63,456 bases of DNA from an uncultured Pseudomonadota bacterium (GTDB taxonomy: Bacteria; Pseudomonadota; Gammaproteobacteria; Steroidobacterales; Steroidobacteraceae), in NCBI GenBank assembly GCA_946479515.1, contig CAMLGF010000017.1, positions 1 through 63,456 on the forward strand. Direction: 5' to 3'. This document shows, piece after piece, positions 8,797 through 17,555 of this stretch (positions are counted from its first letter, which is position 1; each line of letters begins with the position of its first letter). The position numbers were made by a program, and so were the translations under genes. The notes under the pieces are model-generated. The model ran no database searches. It saw only the letters and a program-made list of their open reading frames with translations, and had not been told where the DNA came from.

Positions 8797-10470
8797 TCAG
8801 CGGGTCGCGGCGTAGGCGCGCACCGCCGGACTGCGGCAACCGGCGAACAGATCCCGGTCCACGCGGTACACCGCCGTCTGCACGTCCATGAGCCCGAGCA
8901 CCGAATGGAACACGTTGTCGTGCGACAGCGGCGCGCGGCTGTGATCGCGCAGGCAGCGCGCGCTCACGCCCTCATCGGCGGAGAAGCCCGCGGACAGCCA
9001 GGCGATCATCGGCACGTGCGTCTGCGTGCTGGGCGCGATCGCGTATGGCATGCCGTGCAGGTAGAGGCCGCCCTCGCCCAGCGATTCGCCGTGGTCGGAC
9101 ACATAGAGCATCGCCGAGTCCAGGCTGCCCTGGTGAGCCTTCAGGGTGTCGATCACGCCCGCCAGCACGTGGTCCGTGTAGAGAATGGCGTTGTCATATG
9201 CATTGACCACCTGCTCGCGCGTGCAATCGCGCAACTCGGCGGTCTGGCAGTCGGGCGTGAAGCGCCTGAACTCGGGCGGGTAACGGCGATAGTACGCGGG
9301 TCCATGGTTGCCCATCATGTGCAGCACGATCACCGTGTCCTGGCGCAGGTCCGCGAGCTCGCCTTGCAATGCCCGCACCAGGATGCCGTCATGGCACTCG
9401 TCGCCCTGGCAGAACTCCGGCGCGAGCGTCGCGTCGAGCTTGCGGTACTGCACGCCGGCGCCGCGGCATACCCCCTTGCACCCGGACTGGTTGTCCAGCC
9501 ACTTCACTGCGTATCCCGCGTGCAGCAGCACATCCAGCAGTCCCTCCGAGCGGCGGATGCGCTGCTCGTCGTAATCGTGGCGGCCCCATTCCGAGAACAG
9601 GCAGGGCACCGACACTTCGGTCGACGTGCCGCACGAGGTCACGTCGTGAAATGCCGTGACGTCGCGCTGAGCGAGCTCGGGGGTGGTCTCGCGCGCATAG
9701 CCGAGCAGCGAGAAATTTGCGGCGCGCGCCGTCTCGCCGACGACCAGCACGAATACGCGGTGCCGATCCGGCGCGAGTGCCACCCGCACGAGCCGTGCGT
9801 CGCCGCCCACGGGCGCGCGCGGCGCATTCGCGTCCCGCACCTGGTGCGCCGAGCTCGCGGTGAACCCATAGATCAGATTGCCGGGCGTGATGAGATAGCG
9901 CAGCTCGCGATGGTTGCGCATCATCGAGGTGAGATCGCGGTTCACCGGCAGGATCGCCAGCGCGGCGACCACCAGCGCACCCAGCATCAGGGCCGCGCGT
10001 CTGCCCAGTGCCCGTGGCCACGGGCGACGCTCGAGACGCACCCACCACACGAAGGCCACGGGCAGCGCCGCCCACAGCAGCACCGAGCCCAGCATGGACC
10101 AGCTGAGAAGCTCCCGCGCCTCGTGCTGATCGGTTGCCAGCACATTACGGATCATCGCCGGATCGATGACCACGGCGTACTCGCGCATGTAATACGCCGC
10201 CGCGGCGCTGGCGACGAGGAGCACGGAGAGGAGTGGCCGCATCGTCCAGCGATTGGCGAAAGGACCGAGCAGGACGAAGTGCAACGCCACCAGCGCCACG
10301 GACATGCAACCCAGGAACAGCCAGCTCGACGCATCGAGCCAGTGCCGGCCGGCTAGCACGGCATGCCACCACGATCCGTTCAGCAGCAGGATCATCCAGG
10401 CGAGCACGATCAACAGCACGCTTTCCACGTGCAGCATCGGTCGCCATTTCGCGGGCAATAGTTTTCTCAT
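8797..10470 (-). CDS. eptA: Phosphoethanolamine transferase, EptA family
   Basis: Inner-membrane enzyme of 557 residues that moves phosphoethanolamine from phosphatidylethanolamine to lipid A, which lowers surface charge and raises resistance to cationic peptides. The N-terminal 200 residues contain about five membrane helices. The periplasmic sulfatase-fold domain follows, with the zinc-binding nucleophile in VVGETARAANFSLLGYARET (Thr at about 247), conserved cysteines around SCGTSTEVSVPCLF and the metal motif YVSDHGESLGE. The ATG shares one base with the TGA of the upstream Omp85-like gene, so the two are probably translationally coupled. The acceptor could also be another envelope glycan; lipid A is the usual one for this family. 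Confidence 0.88.
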   Translation of the reverse strand: MRKLLPAKWRPMLHVESVLLIVLAWMILLLNGSWWHAVLAGRHWLDASSWLFLGCMSVALVALHFVLLGPFANRWTMRPLLSVLLVASAAAAYYMREYAVVIDPAMIRNVLATDQHEARELLSWSMLGSVLLWAALPVAFVWWVRLERRPWPRALGRRAALMLGALVVAALAILPVNRDLTSMMRNHRELRYLITPGNLIYGFTASSAHQVRDANAPRAPVGGDARLVRVALAPDRHRVFVLVVGETARAANFSLLGYARETTPELAQRDVTAFHDVTSCGTSTEVSVPCLFSEWGRHDYDEQRIRRSEGLLDVLLHAGYAVKWLDNQSGCKGVCRGAGVQYRKLDATLAPEFCQGDECHDGILVRALQGELADLRQDTVIVLHMMGNHGPAYYRRYPPEFRRFTPDCQTAELRDCTREQVVNAYDNAILYTDHVLAGVIDTLKAHQGSLDSAMLYVSDHGESLGEGGLYLHGMPYAIAPSTQTHVPMIAWLSAGFSADEGVSARCLRDHSRAPLSHDNVFHSVLGLMDVQTAVYRVDRDLFAGCRSPAVRAYAATR

Positions 10471-12161
10471 CAGAAACTCTTCCGGGTCTGGACCAGGAAC
10501 TGCACGCCCTGGATGGACGGATCGCCGTCCAGCGGGAACGCCACGTCGAGATGCAGCACGTTGCCCAGGGCCGAGCGGCTGTTGCCGAGCCGCAGCCCGA
10601 AGCCGACGTCGCGCAGCAGCCCGCGCGAGCCGGAGCCGAGTGGATCGCGGCCCCAGGTGGCGCCCATGTCGTAGAACACCGCGGCGCCGACGTTGAAGAG
10701 CTGCAGGGGATACCAGTCGGTGAAGAAGCGCTGTTCCGCCGTGAACAGCCAGCGGCCCTTGCCGGACTGATAGCGCAGTGGATAGCCGCGCAATCCGCTG
10801 TCACCGCCGAGCAGTACCTGCTGATCCACGTCGAGGTCGGTGCCCGCATTCGCGGCGAGGTTCATGAAGAACAGGCGCCGCCGCGACTGGCGAAAGTAGT
10901 AGCGCGACTCGGCCTCGAGCAGACCGCCGCGCAGCGAGCCGTTCTCGAGGCGGCCGTCGGCGTCGAGCGCGAACTGCACCGTCTGCCGTTCGCCGAGCTC
11001 CACGCCCTTGGACAGCCGCGCCGACAGCATCGCGGCATTGCGATCGGAACCGAACTGCGTGGAAGCGAAACCGAGGCGTGCGCTGGCGCGCCAGCCGAGC
11101 GAATAGTCCTCGGTCTTCTCGATCTGATCGCGGTTGCGCGCCGTGCGGAACGAGTCCTGCACCCACTCCGCGCCCACCCACGGATAGATCAGGCTCCGGT
11201 CGCGCGGCAACAGCTGCGTTGGCGCGGCGCCCGGCAGCGGCGCGAACGAATGCTCATCGACCGTGAGCCCGCCGCTGATGCGGCGCGCCCAGCCGTCGTG
11301 CAGGCCCGCGGAACCGCCGAAGTACACCGTCGCGCGCCGCTGGTGCGTCGCGTAGCGATCGACGATTTCCCCGAGGTCGTAACGCGAATCGATGCGCTGA
11401 TCGTCGAGCAGCGAGGCCCCGCCGGCCCAACGCGTGTCGAGCGCGTAGAAGGGATGCTCGATACCGAGCTCGGTGAAACGTCCGTCGCTGTTGTCCGCGA
11501 ACGAAGCGGAAAGATCCCACCACGACGAGCCGAGCTGGCGGTCACGGTAGTGGATGAACTTGGAATCGCGATCGACCGTGGACTTGAAGCCGATGCCGAG
11601 CTGCGTGCCCGTGCCCAGCAGGTTGAGGTCCTCGACCTCGACGCCGGTCGAGTTCGCGCCGCCACTGCGGCCGAAGGAGACGCTGGGCGTGAACGTCCAC
11701 ACGTCCTGCGTGTCGACCTCCACGTCGACCACGCCGTCGTGGAACGCGACCGGCCGGACCGAGGCATCGCGCAGGTAGCGCGTGTCACGCAGCAGTCGTG
11801 CGGATTCGGCGAGCAACCCCGGCTGGTAGGGATCGCCAGTGCGGAACAACAGCTGGTCTTCGATGGTCTGGCGGCGGGTGGCGATGTGCAGCCGGTTGGC
11901 GAGGCGCGCCAGTGCGGTGCTGTCGTCCTGCGCCGTGGTGTCGAACAGGTCGCGCGACACGATGTGCACTGCGCCGATGCGCGCATTCCCCGTTTGCAGC
12001 TGGGCGTCGCTCGGCAGCTGCGCGGGGCGCGGTGCCTCGACCGGCGCCGTGCGCGCCGTGAAGCTGGAAAACAGCCGCCCACCCCAGGCCTGCGGCAGAC
12101 AGAGCGCACACAGGGCGGCGCCTAGTCCCGAGCGGACGAGAACGGAGCGATTGCAGGCCAT
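10470..12161 (-). CDS. Omp85 (BamA/TamA-like) outer-membrane barrel protein
   Basis: A 563-residue outer-membrane protein with a signal peptide (about 1-28). Residues 50-165 form one or two POTRA-like modules (IGAVHIVSRDLF..QLLFRTGDPYQPG..VDVEVDTQDVWT), and a 16-strand-type barrel follows to the C-terminus. The Omp85 loop-6 signature is visible as GGDSGLRGYPLRY and the chain ends in alternating strands. It is shorter than BamA (about 800 residues, five POTRA), so it is not the essential BamA. It is more like the small secretion or lipid-handling Omp85 group. It sits between a TonB receptor (39 nt upstream) and eptA (1 nt overlap). The cargo is unknown. Confidence 0.8.
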   Translation of the reverse strand: MACNRSVLVRSGLGAALCALCLPQAWGGRLFSSFTARTAPVEAPRPAQLPSDAQLQTGNARIGAVHIVSRDLFDTTAQDDSTALARLANRLHIATRRQTIEDQLLFRTGDPYQPGLLAESARLLRDTRYLRDASVRPVAFHDGVVDVEVDTQDVWTFTPSVSFGRSGGANSTGVEVEDLNLLGTGTQLGIGFKSTVDRDSKFIHYRDRQLGSSWWDLSASFADNSDGRFTELGIEHPFYALDTRWAGGASLLDDQRIDSRYDLGEIVDRYATHQRRATVYFGGSAGLHDGWARRISGGLTVDEHSFAPLPGAAPTQLLPRDRSLIYPWVGAEWVQDSFRTARNRDQIEKTEDYSLGWRASARLGFASTQFGSDRNAAMLSARLSKGVELGERQTVQFALDADGRLENGSLRGGLLEAESRYYFRQSRRRLFFMNLAANAGTDLDVDQQVLLGGDSGLRGYPLRYQSGKGRWLFTAEQRFFTDWYPLQLFNVGAAVFYDMGATWGRDPLGSGSRGLLRDVGFGLRLGNSRSALGNVLHLDVAFPLDGDPSIQGVQFLVQTRKSF

Positions 12162-12200
12162 GCGTCATGAGACGTCGTGGCCGGAGCGTTCCCGTCGCGG

Positions 12201-14465
12201 TCAGTTTCCGCCGTGACGGCTGCCCCAACGATAGGTGAAGCCGATGTTCACCAGCGCCGGCAGCCAGTGGTCCACGTCCGCGGACAACCCGGACTCATCG
12301 CGCAGGATCAGGCAGCACTCGTTGTGGCGATTGGTCGCATTGGTCACGTCGAGCACGGCCGAGAAGTCGCCATTGCGCAACGGCCAGGTCCAACTACCGC
12401 GCAGGTCGAGCGTGTAGAAGTCCTGCCAGCGCGCCGTGTTGCGCGCGCCCAGCACCAGCGGATCGACGCCGAGCGGCGTGCGCGGCCAGCCGCGATGCCA
12501 GCCGACCACCGCGGACACGCTGGCGCGCGCGCCCTTCCATGCCAGTCCGGAAGTCATCGCCAGGGTCTGGTCCCAGCTGCGCAGCACGTCGCGGCTGCCG
12601 GCGAAATCGTCGGCGACGCGGGCCCACGCCAGTGTTCCCCATCCCGTGAAACGTGCCGAGAACGGCAATCTCAGGCTGGCCTCGAGACCGCGGGCCTCGG
12701 AGGCGCTCGGGTGCAGGCGGATGCGATCGGGCGCGAGATCCGGCAGCAGCGCGAAGACATCGAGCGCGTTGTCGTAGTAAGGCGCCACCGTGGTCCAGCG
12801 CTTGCTGTAGGCCTCCAGCCCCAGCCGCGTGCCGCCCGCGAGATCGTGCTCGAGGCCGACGATGGCGTGCACCGAGACCTGCGCGGCGTCCGGCGTCTGC
12901 TGGGCCTCCTCGACCCGCCACTCCTCGACGTGCTGCGCCTGCGTGAAGCGGCCGGCGGAGGCGTACAGGCGCGTCGCCCCGCTCACGTCGTAGCGCAGGT
13001 TCAGGCGCGGGCTGATCTGGGTGTGGTTGCCGAACCGGTCGTAGTGCTGCGCATCCGCGCGCACGCCCAGCTCCGCCTCGAAGCTCGCCCAGCGACGGCG
13101 GTGCGCGGCATACAGGGAATAGGTAGTCACCTCGGGCCGCGCGCGCAGCTCCAGGTCTTCCACCGTTGCGCGGCCGAAGATCTGTGCGATCTCGGGCGAG
13201 AACGCGGATTGCCTGACGTAGTGGTACGCGGCGCGCGTGGCCGCCACGGCACCGCCGAACGCGAACTCCGAGGACGAATCGCGCGACCAGCGCCAGTCGC
13301 TGGAGAACTCCACGCCGTTGAAGCTGCGTTTTTCGGCGAGCTCGCCGGTCGCGACACCCGGGCGTTGCAGGGTGCCGTCTCGCTCGCGCTCGGCGGACGT
13401 CACCACCAGGCTGGTGCGGCTGTCGAGGGAATTCTCGAAGCGATGATCGCGCGCCAGCCAGAAATATTCTTCGCGGTAGCGCGCCTGGGCGCTCTCCTCG
13501 TCGTCTTCTCCGCCGAGATCGAGGCGGTCGTCGAGCAGCAGCCAGCCCGCGGTCCACGCGCCGCGGGCGGTGGTCCAGCGTACGCGGCCGACGGAATCGG
13601 CGAACTCGGGCTGACCGAAGCCATCCTCCACCGGATCCAGCAGATCGAGCGTGCTGCGGCGCACGGCGCCTAACCACTCCACCGGGTGCGAATCGGCGCG
13701 CCCCTGCATGGACGCCCCCGCCGAGATCAGGCTGACACTGGCACGATATTGCCGGCCCGCCTCGGCCGTGGGCGCGGTGATGTCGATGACGCCGCCGGAC
13801 CGCGTGCCGTAACGCACTGGGAAGCCGCCGCTGAATACTTCGATGCGCTCGATCGCCGCCGGATCGATGGCGCTGATCAGGCTCTGGAAATTCTTGAAGT
13901 GGAAGGGGTCGAGCAGCGGGATGCCGTCGTAGCGCACCAGGATGTCATCGCTCAGCGAACCGCGGATGTAGGGACGGGCCGACGCGCCGCTGACGATGCC
14001 CGGCAGCGATTGCACCGAGCGCAGCGCGTCGTCATGGCTTCCGGGCGTGCGCTCGATGTCATTGGGCGAGACCTCCCGCGGTTCGGCAAGCCCGCTCTCG
14101 ATGGCATAGCGGCTGGCGTACACCGATACCTCCGGCATGGGCAGTTCCTCCTCGGGCGCGGCCGGGGCGGCTTGCTGACGAACCACCACGTAGCGGTTCG
14201 GGCCGAGCTGGCGCAGACCCAGACCGTGGGCCGCGAGCGCGCTCCGCGCCTGGTCCAGCGGCGTGACGGCGGCGTCCTGCGGCACGGCCTGCATGCCGTC
14301 CGTCACGAGCTCGGAGCTGTAGAGGATGTCGACGCCGCTGTCGCGCAGCTCGCGCAACAGGTCCGTCAACGGCCGGCCGGCCGCGGCCAGCACCACGGCG
14401 TGCGCGGCGCAGAACAACAGCAGGGATAGAGGGATCGCGAATCTAACGGGTCGGCTGCGACTCAC
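12201..14465 (-). CDS. TonB-dependent receptor with N-terminal STN signalling domain
   Basis: A 754-residue outer-membrane active transporter. After the signal peptide (about 1-28) comes a secretin/TonB N-terminal (STN) domain at about 30-97. That domain lets the ligand-loaded receptor signal to FecR. The plug follows (about 125-235; IRGSLSDDILVRYDGIPLLDP, RIEVFSGGFPVRYGTRSGGVIDI) and then a 22-strand-type barrel ending in NIGFTYRW. The start overlaps the fecR stop by 23 nt. Context says surface-signalling uptake through FecR and the ECF sigma. The ligand is not evident; iron chelates are the classic case, but sugars and other molecules are also known. Confidence 0.88.
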   Translation of the reverse strand: MSRSRPVRFAIPLSLLLFCAAHAVVLAAAGRPLTDLLRELRDSGVDILYSSELVTDGMQAVPQDAAVTPLDQARSALAAHGLGLRQLGPNRYVVVRQQAAPAAPEEELPMPEVSVYASRYAIESGLAEPREVSPNDIERTPGSHDDALRSVQSLPGIVSGASARPYIRGSLSDDILVRYDGIPLLDPFHFKNFQSLISAIDPAAIERIEVFSGGFPVRYGTRSGGVIDITAPTAEAGRQYRASVSLISAGASMQGRADSHPVEWLGAVRRSTLDLLDPVEDGFGQPEFADSVGRVRWTTARGAWTAGWLLLDDRLDLGGEDDEESAQARYREEYFWLARDHRFENSLDSRTSLVVTSAERERDGTLQRPGVATGELAEKRSFNGVEFSSDWRWSRDSSSEFAFGGAVAATRAAYHYVRQSAFSPEIAQIFGRATVEDLELRARPEVTTYSLYAAHRRRWASFEAELGVRADAQHYDRFGNHTQISPRLNLRYDVSGATRLYASAGRFTQAQHVEEWRVEEAQQTPDAAQVSVHAIVGLEHDLAGGTRLGLEAYSKRWTTVAPYYDNALDVFALLPDLAPDRIRLHPSASEARGLEASLRLPFSARFTGWGTLAWARVADDFAGSRDVLRSWDQTLAMTSGLAWKGARASVSAVVGWHRGWPRTPLGVDPLVLGARNTARWQDFYTLDLRGSWTWPLRNGDFSAVLDVTNATNRHNECCLILRDESGLSADVDHWLPALVNIGFTYRWGSRHGGN

Positions 14466-15480
14466 CCGGAGAGCTTACCCGGATCGCGCCTTCGGGCAAT
14501 TCGTAATGCAGCGTGGTCGCGGCCATCACCGCGGTCAGCGCTTCCATCACCGTGAGGCCGCGGAGATTGCCGTGCATGCGTATGGTGTCGACCTGGGCAC
14601 GCGCCGCGCCGTCCGCCAGTTCCAGCCGGCGGCCGGTCTCGCGCGAGAACCAGTCGAGGAATTCCCGGAGCGGCCGATCGTCGATTTCGATTTCCGGCGC
14701 CAGCGATTCGGTCCAGGCCCAGTCGCGGCCCGAGGTCGCGATCGGCCGCCGCGACACTGCGCGCTTGCTGGCGATCAGCTCGGTGCCGGCTTCTATCTTC
14801 TGGTCCCCGCCGGCCTGATCGCCACTGGCGGCCCGCCAGAGCACGGCGCCTTCGCGCACCCGCAGCCGCGTGCCATCGTCGATGATGGCCAGAGAAAACT
14901 GCGTGCCGACGTGACTGAACCGCCCCGCGGGCGTCAGCACCACGAACGACTGTCCGGCGCGCGAGCCGGGCGGAATATCCACGTACAGCTCGCCGCGCGT
15001 GAGCCGCACCGTGTGCGCGTCGGCAATGTCGAATCGGGAGCCGCGCGCGACGCGCAGATTGCCGCCGCCGGCGAGCTTCAACAGCGCATCGCCGCGCGCC
15101 TGCAAGTTCGCCGAGACGCGCAGTTCGGAACCCGCGGACACGGGTTCGTCCGCCCGCAGGAACTGCAGCCGATGGATGCCGGGCGCATCGCTGCGTTCCA
15201 CGGTGGCCACCAGCGCCCCGGCCGAGGGAGCGCCATCGAGGCCGAGCACGCCGACCACGCTCGCGCCCACCAGCACCAGCAGCGACGCGGCCGCAGCGAG
15301 CTTCCATTTCCGGCCGAGGCCCGGGCGCGAGCCGGTGGCGCCGATGCCGGCGCGCCATTCCGTCTCCGTGGCGCGGCGGATGCGTTGCAAGGCCCCGGGC
15401 GACAGCGAGGCGGCGCGCAGGCCGACGCGCAGCGCCGCATCCGCGGCGGCGTCGGCCGATGTGTTTCTGGAGTCGCTCAT
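14443..15480 (-). CDS. fecR: FecR-type anti-sigma regulator with C-terminal STN-like domain
   Basis: A 345-residue inner-membrane regulator. A short cytoplasmic region with a helix (LSPGALQRIRRATETEW) can hold the sigma factor, and one membrane helix lies at about 78-98 (AAAASLLVLVGASVVGVLGL). The periplasmic FecR domain includes GSRFDIADAHTVRLTRGELYVDIP and TPAGRFSHVGTQFSL. Residues about 265-340 resemble an STN module (IDDRPLREFLDWFSRETGRR, then LRGLTVMEALTAVMAAT). ATG 15480 overlaps the sigma gene's TGA by 4 nt (ATGA), indicating coupling. The protein should relay receptor occupancy to the ECF sigma, as FecR does. Confidence 0.85.
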   Translation of the reverse strand: MSDSRNTSADAAADAALRVGLRAASLSPGALQRIRRATETEWRAGIGATGSRPGLGRKWKLAAAASLLVLVGASVVGVLGLDGAPSAGALVATVERSDAPGIHRLQFLRADEPVSAGSELRVSANLQARGDALLKLAGGGNLRVARGSRFDIADAHTVRLTRGELYVDIPPGSRAGQSFVVLTPAGRFSHVGTQFSLAIIDDGTRLRVREGAVLWRAASGDQAGGDQKIEAGTELIASKRAVSRRPIATSGRDWAWTESLAPEIEIDDRPLREFLDWFSRETGRRLELADGAARAQVDTIRMHGNLRGLTVMEALTAVMAATTLHYELPEGAIRVSSPGESQPTR

Positions 15481-16073
15481 GGGGACTCTCCTGAGGCGGC
15501 GTCGTGACCGGCACCGGTCCATTCCTGTCGGAAGGCCTGCCGCGCGCGTGACAACCGCGATTCCGCCGCGCTCTCCGACAGCTGCAGCACGCGCGCGATC
15601 TCGGGCACGGTGAGCTCGTCGCCGAAACGCAGCTCGAGAATGCGCGCATAGCTCGCCGGCAGGCGGTTGATGGCGCGGCGCACCGCGTGGCGCGTCGAAT
15701 CGTCGGCGCACTCGTCGAGCGGGTCGCGGAAATCCGCCATCTCGATGACGGTCGCGGACTCGCCGGACTCGGTCATTTCATCCAGGCTCTTCACCCGCGG
15801 CTGGCGCAGCGCCTTGCGCGCGATGTCCGCCAGGTGATTGCGGCAGATCTGGCACAGCCAGGTGAACAACGACGAACCGCCGCGGAAGCTGGCCAGCCCG
15901 CGCACGGCATTGATCATGCTGACCTGCACGACGTCCTCCAGCGCGGAGGCATCGAGCGAACAGCGGCGCGACGCGAATGCCGCGAGGCGTTCCGCGTAAG
16001 CGTCGAAAAATTCGTCGAAAGCCCTCTGGTCTCCACGGCGCATCCTGTCTACGAGGTCTCGTTCGTCCAGCAC
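15477..16073 (-). CDS. ECF-family RNA polymerase sigma factor (FecI-like)
   Basis: A 198-residue sigma-70 family factor with only regions 2 and 4. Region 2 includes FDEFFDAYAERLAAF, LEDVVQVSMINAVRGLASFRGGSSLFTWLCQICRNHLAD. Region 4 is a helix-turn-helix (LPASYARILELRFGDELTVPEIARVLQLSESAAESRLSRARQAF). It heads a minus-strand series of overlapping or closely spaced genes: anti-sigma, TonB receptor, Omp85-like barrel, eptA and cupin. It therefore probably directs their transcription and perhaps its own. The upstream gap of about 80 bp is shared with the divergent PAP2 gene and contains a small inverted repeat. Confidence 0.9.
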   Translation of the reverse strand: MLDERDLVDRMRRGDQRAFDEFFDAYAERLAAFASRRCSLDASALEDVVQVSMINAVRGLASFRGGSSLFTWLCQICRNHLADIARKALRQPRVKSLDEMTESGESATVIEMADFRDPLDECADDSTRHAVRRAINRLPASYARILELRFGDELTVPEIARVLQLSESAAESRLSRARQAFRQEWTGAGHDAASGESP

Positions 16074-16110
16074 TGCCCACCTCGGCCCTTAGACGTCAAC
16101 TGTCGCCGTA

Positions 16111-16126
16111 TCCCGTCGCAACGGGA
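16111..16126. repeat. Perfect 6-bp inverted repeat in divergent promoter region
   Basis: TCCCGT-N4-ACGGGA lies between the divergent ECF sigma and PAP2 genes. It is flanked by two GACGTC-type hexamers at about 16092 and 16140. It could be a regulator site or a small hairpin; nothing ties it to a known family. Confidence 0.3.
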
Positions 16127-16154
16127 ATGCGCCCGACCTGACGTCCAAACAGGG

Positions 16155-16931
16155 ATGAATTCATCATCGGAACTCTACCCGCATCGCGACCGGCAGTTCT
16201 GGCGCAATCACGCCCTGTGGCCGCTGGTGGCCTTCGCGCTGACCTTCGCCCTGGTCGAGGCCCTGGGCCTGGACCGGCGCATCGCCGAGGCGTGGTCGTT
16301 CGACCCGGTCTCGGGCAGCTGGCTGGGCCGAGGTGCCGGCGACTGGTGGGCGCACCGACTGCTGCACGACGACGGCCGCTGGCTGGTGCGCGGCATCGCC
16401 GCGCTGGCCATCGCGGCCTGGGCCGGGTCGTTCCTGCTGGATGCCTGGCGCGGCTGGCGGCGGCGCGCGGGCTATGTCGCCCTGGGAATGGTGCTGGCGG
16501 TCGCCGTGGTCGGCGGCCTCAAGGCCATCACCAATGTGGATTGCCCCTGGGATCTGGCCGGATACGGCGGACAGAACCCCTACGTACCCCTGTTCGCGGA
16601 CCGCCCGGACTATCTACCTGCCGCCCGCTGCTTTCCCGGTGCGCACTCGGCCTCGGGCTTCGCGTTGCTGTGCCTGTATTTCGCCTGGCGGGACTCGTCG
16701 CCGACGGTGGCGCGCTGGGGGCTGTGGGTCGGGCTGGCGCTGGGCCTGGCATTCGCCATCGGCCAGGAGGCGCGCGGCGCCCATTTCTTCTCGCACGACC
16801 TGACGAGCGTGGCGCTGGTGTGGTTCGTGCAACTCGGCCTGTACGCCTGGCTGCTGATGCCCGGCGCCGCGGTGGGCGGCGCGACCGGGCCGCGCCACCC
16901 GCTGGCGATCCGGCCCGAATCAGGCTTGTGA
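16155..16931 (+). CDS. PAP2-family phosphatase (membrane)
   Basis: A 258-residue polytopic membrane phosphatase with about six helices. The PAP2 signature is spread as KAITNVDCPWDL (C1), PGAHSASGF (C2, catalytic His) and HFFSHDLTSV (C3, nucleophile His region; the usual SRxxxxxHxxxD reads ARGAHFFSHD). The family dephosphorylates undecaprenyl pyrophosphate, phosphatidic acid or lipid A; the CPWD variant is common in proteobacterial copies near lipid A genes. ATG 16155 has AGGG immediately upstream and begins the first conserved segment. It is divergent from the ECF sigma unit that contains eptA. A lipid A 1-phosphatase role is possible but unproven. Confidence 0.8.
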   Translation: MNSSSELYPHRDRQFWRNHALWPLVAFALTFALVEALGLDRRIAEAWSFDPVSGSWLGRGAGDWWAHRLLHDDGRWLVRGIAALAIAAWAGSFLLDAWRGWRRRAGYVALGMVLAVAVVGGLKAITNVDCPWDLAGYGGQNPYVPLFADRPDYLPAARCFPGAHSASGFALLCLYFAWRDSSPTVARWGLWVGLALGLAFAIGQEARGAHFFSHDLTSVALVWFVQLGLYAWLLMPGAAVGGATGPRHPLAIRPESGL

Positions 16932-17126
16932 GGAACCCTGCGCGGCCGACTTGCGGCCGAGCAGCCAGAGGATGCCGCCGACCACGATCATCGCGATGCG
17001 AATGCCGTTGCCGACGCCCACGCCCCAGTTGTCCACCCAGCTCACCAGGATGAAATCCATGTTGAGATAGCGCAGCGCGAACGAGCCCGCGCCCAGAAAG
17101 AACAGCAATCCACCGAAACCCTGCAT
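16920..17126 (-). CDS. Small two-helix membrane protein
   Basis: A 68-residue protein with a hydrophobic N-terminal helix (GFGGLLFFLGAGSFALRY) and a second helix (GIRIAMIVVGGILWLLG), then a short basic tail. No catalytic motif. Its 3' end overlaps the convergent PAP2 gene by 12 nt. GAGACACTC precedes the ATG, giving a modest GAG ribosome-binding match. The family is not recognised with certainty and no function can be given. Confidence 0.6.
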   Translation of the reverse strand: MQGFGGLLFFLGAGSFALRYLNMDFILVSWVDNWGVGVGNGIRIAMIVVGGILWLLGRKSAAQGSSQA

Positions 17127-17216
17127 GAGTGTCTCCCCTCGTCGTTTGATTGTAGTTATGGCCGACGAGCCGGAACATTACGCCTCCCGTCTAACTAGGG
17201 CAAGCGGGCTGCGCGT

Positions 17217-17555
17217 TCATAGATAGAGGCGCGCCAGGCTGTAAGCGGCCATGCCGGTCGCCAGGCAGCCGACGATGTTGCGCGACCAGCACATCCACAA
17301 CGCCGCCGCGATGACCCCCAGCAGCCGTGGATTGAGCGGCGCCAGGTCGAGGGTGGCGCCGCCATGGAACAGCACGTCCGGCACGATGATGGCGGAAAGC
17401 GTGCAGACGGGCGCATAGCGCAGCGCGACCTCGGCACGATGGCCGAGCCGCAGGCGCGAGCCGGCCACGAGAAATGACGTGCGCGTGACCAGTGTCGAAA
17501 ACGCCAGTCCCACGATGACCAGCGCCAGTGCCAGGCCCGCGACCGGCTCGCTCAT
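17217..17555 (-). CDS. azlD: Branched-chain amino acid exporter small subunit (AzlD)
   Basis: A 112-residue membrane protein with four helices, typical of AzlD. It contains VTRTSFLVAG.RLRLGHRAEVALRYAP and ends with GCLATGMAAYSLARLYL. It pairs with AzlC to form an exporter for leucine, isoleucine and valine. The ATG overlaps the azlC stop by 4 nt, so both subunits are made together. It is the last gene of the ilvB-gloA-azlC-azlD run. The longer frame upstream of ATG 17555 is antisense-type shadow of azlC and is excluded. Confidence 0.88.
   Translation of the reverse strand: MSEPVAGLALALVIVGLAFSTLVTRTSFLVAGSRLRLGHRAEVALRYAPVCTLSAIIVPDVLFHGGATLDLAPLNPRLLGVIAAALWMCWSRNIVGCLATGMAAYSLARLYL

Noticed and set aside
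8665..10356. 563-codon plus frame opposite eptA
   Set aside because: Shadow of the EptA gene; no domain, and Arg/His/Ala-rich.
10233..12125. 630-codon plus frame opposite the Omp85-like gene
   Set aside because: Shadow frame; the minus frame has a signal peptide, POTRA and the GLRGY motif.
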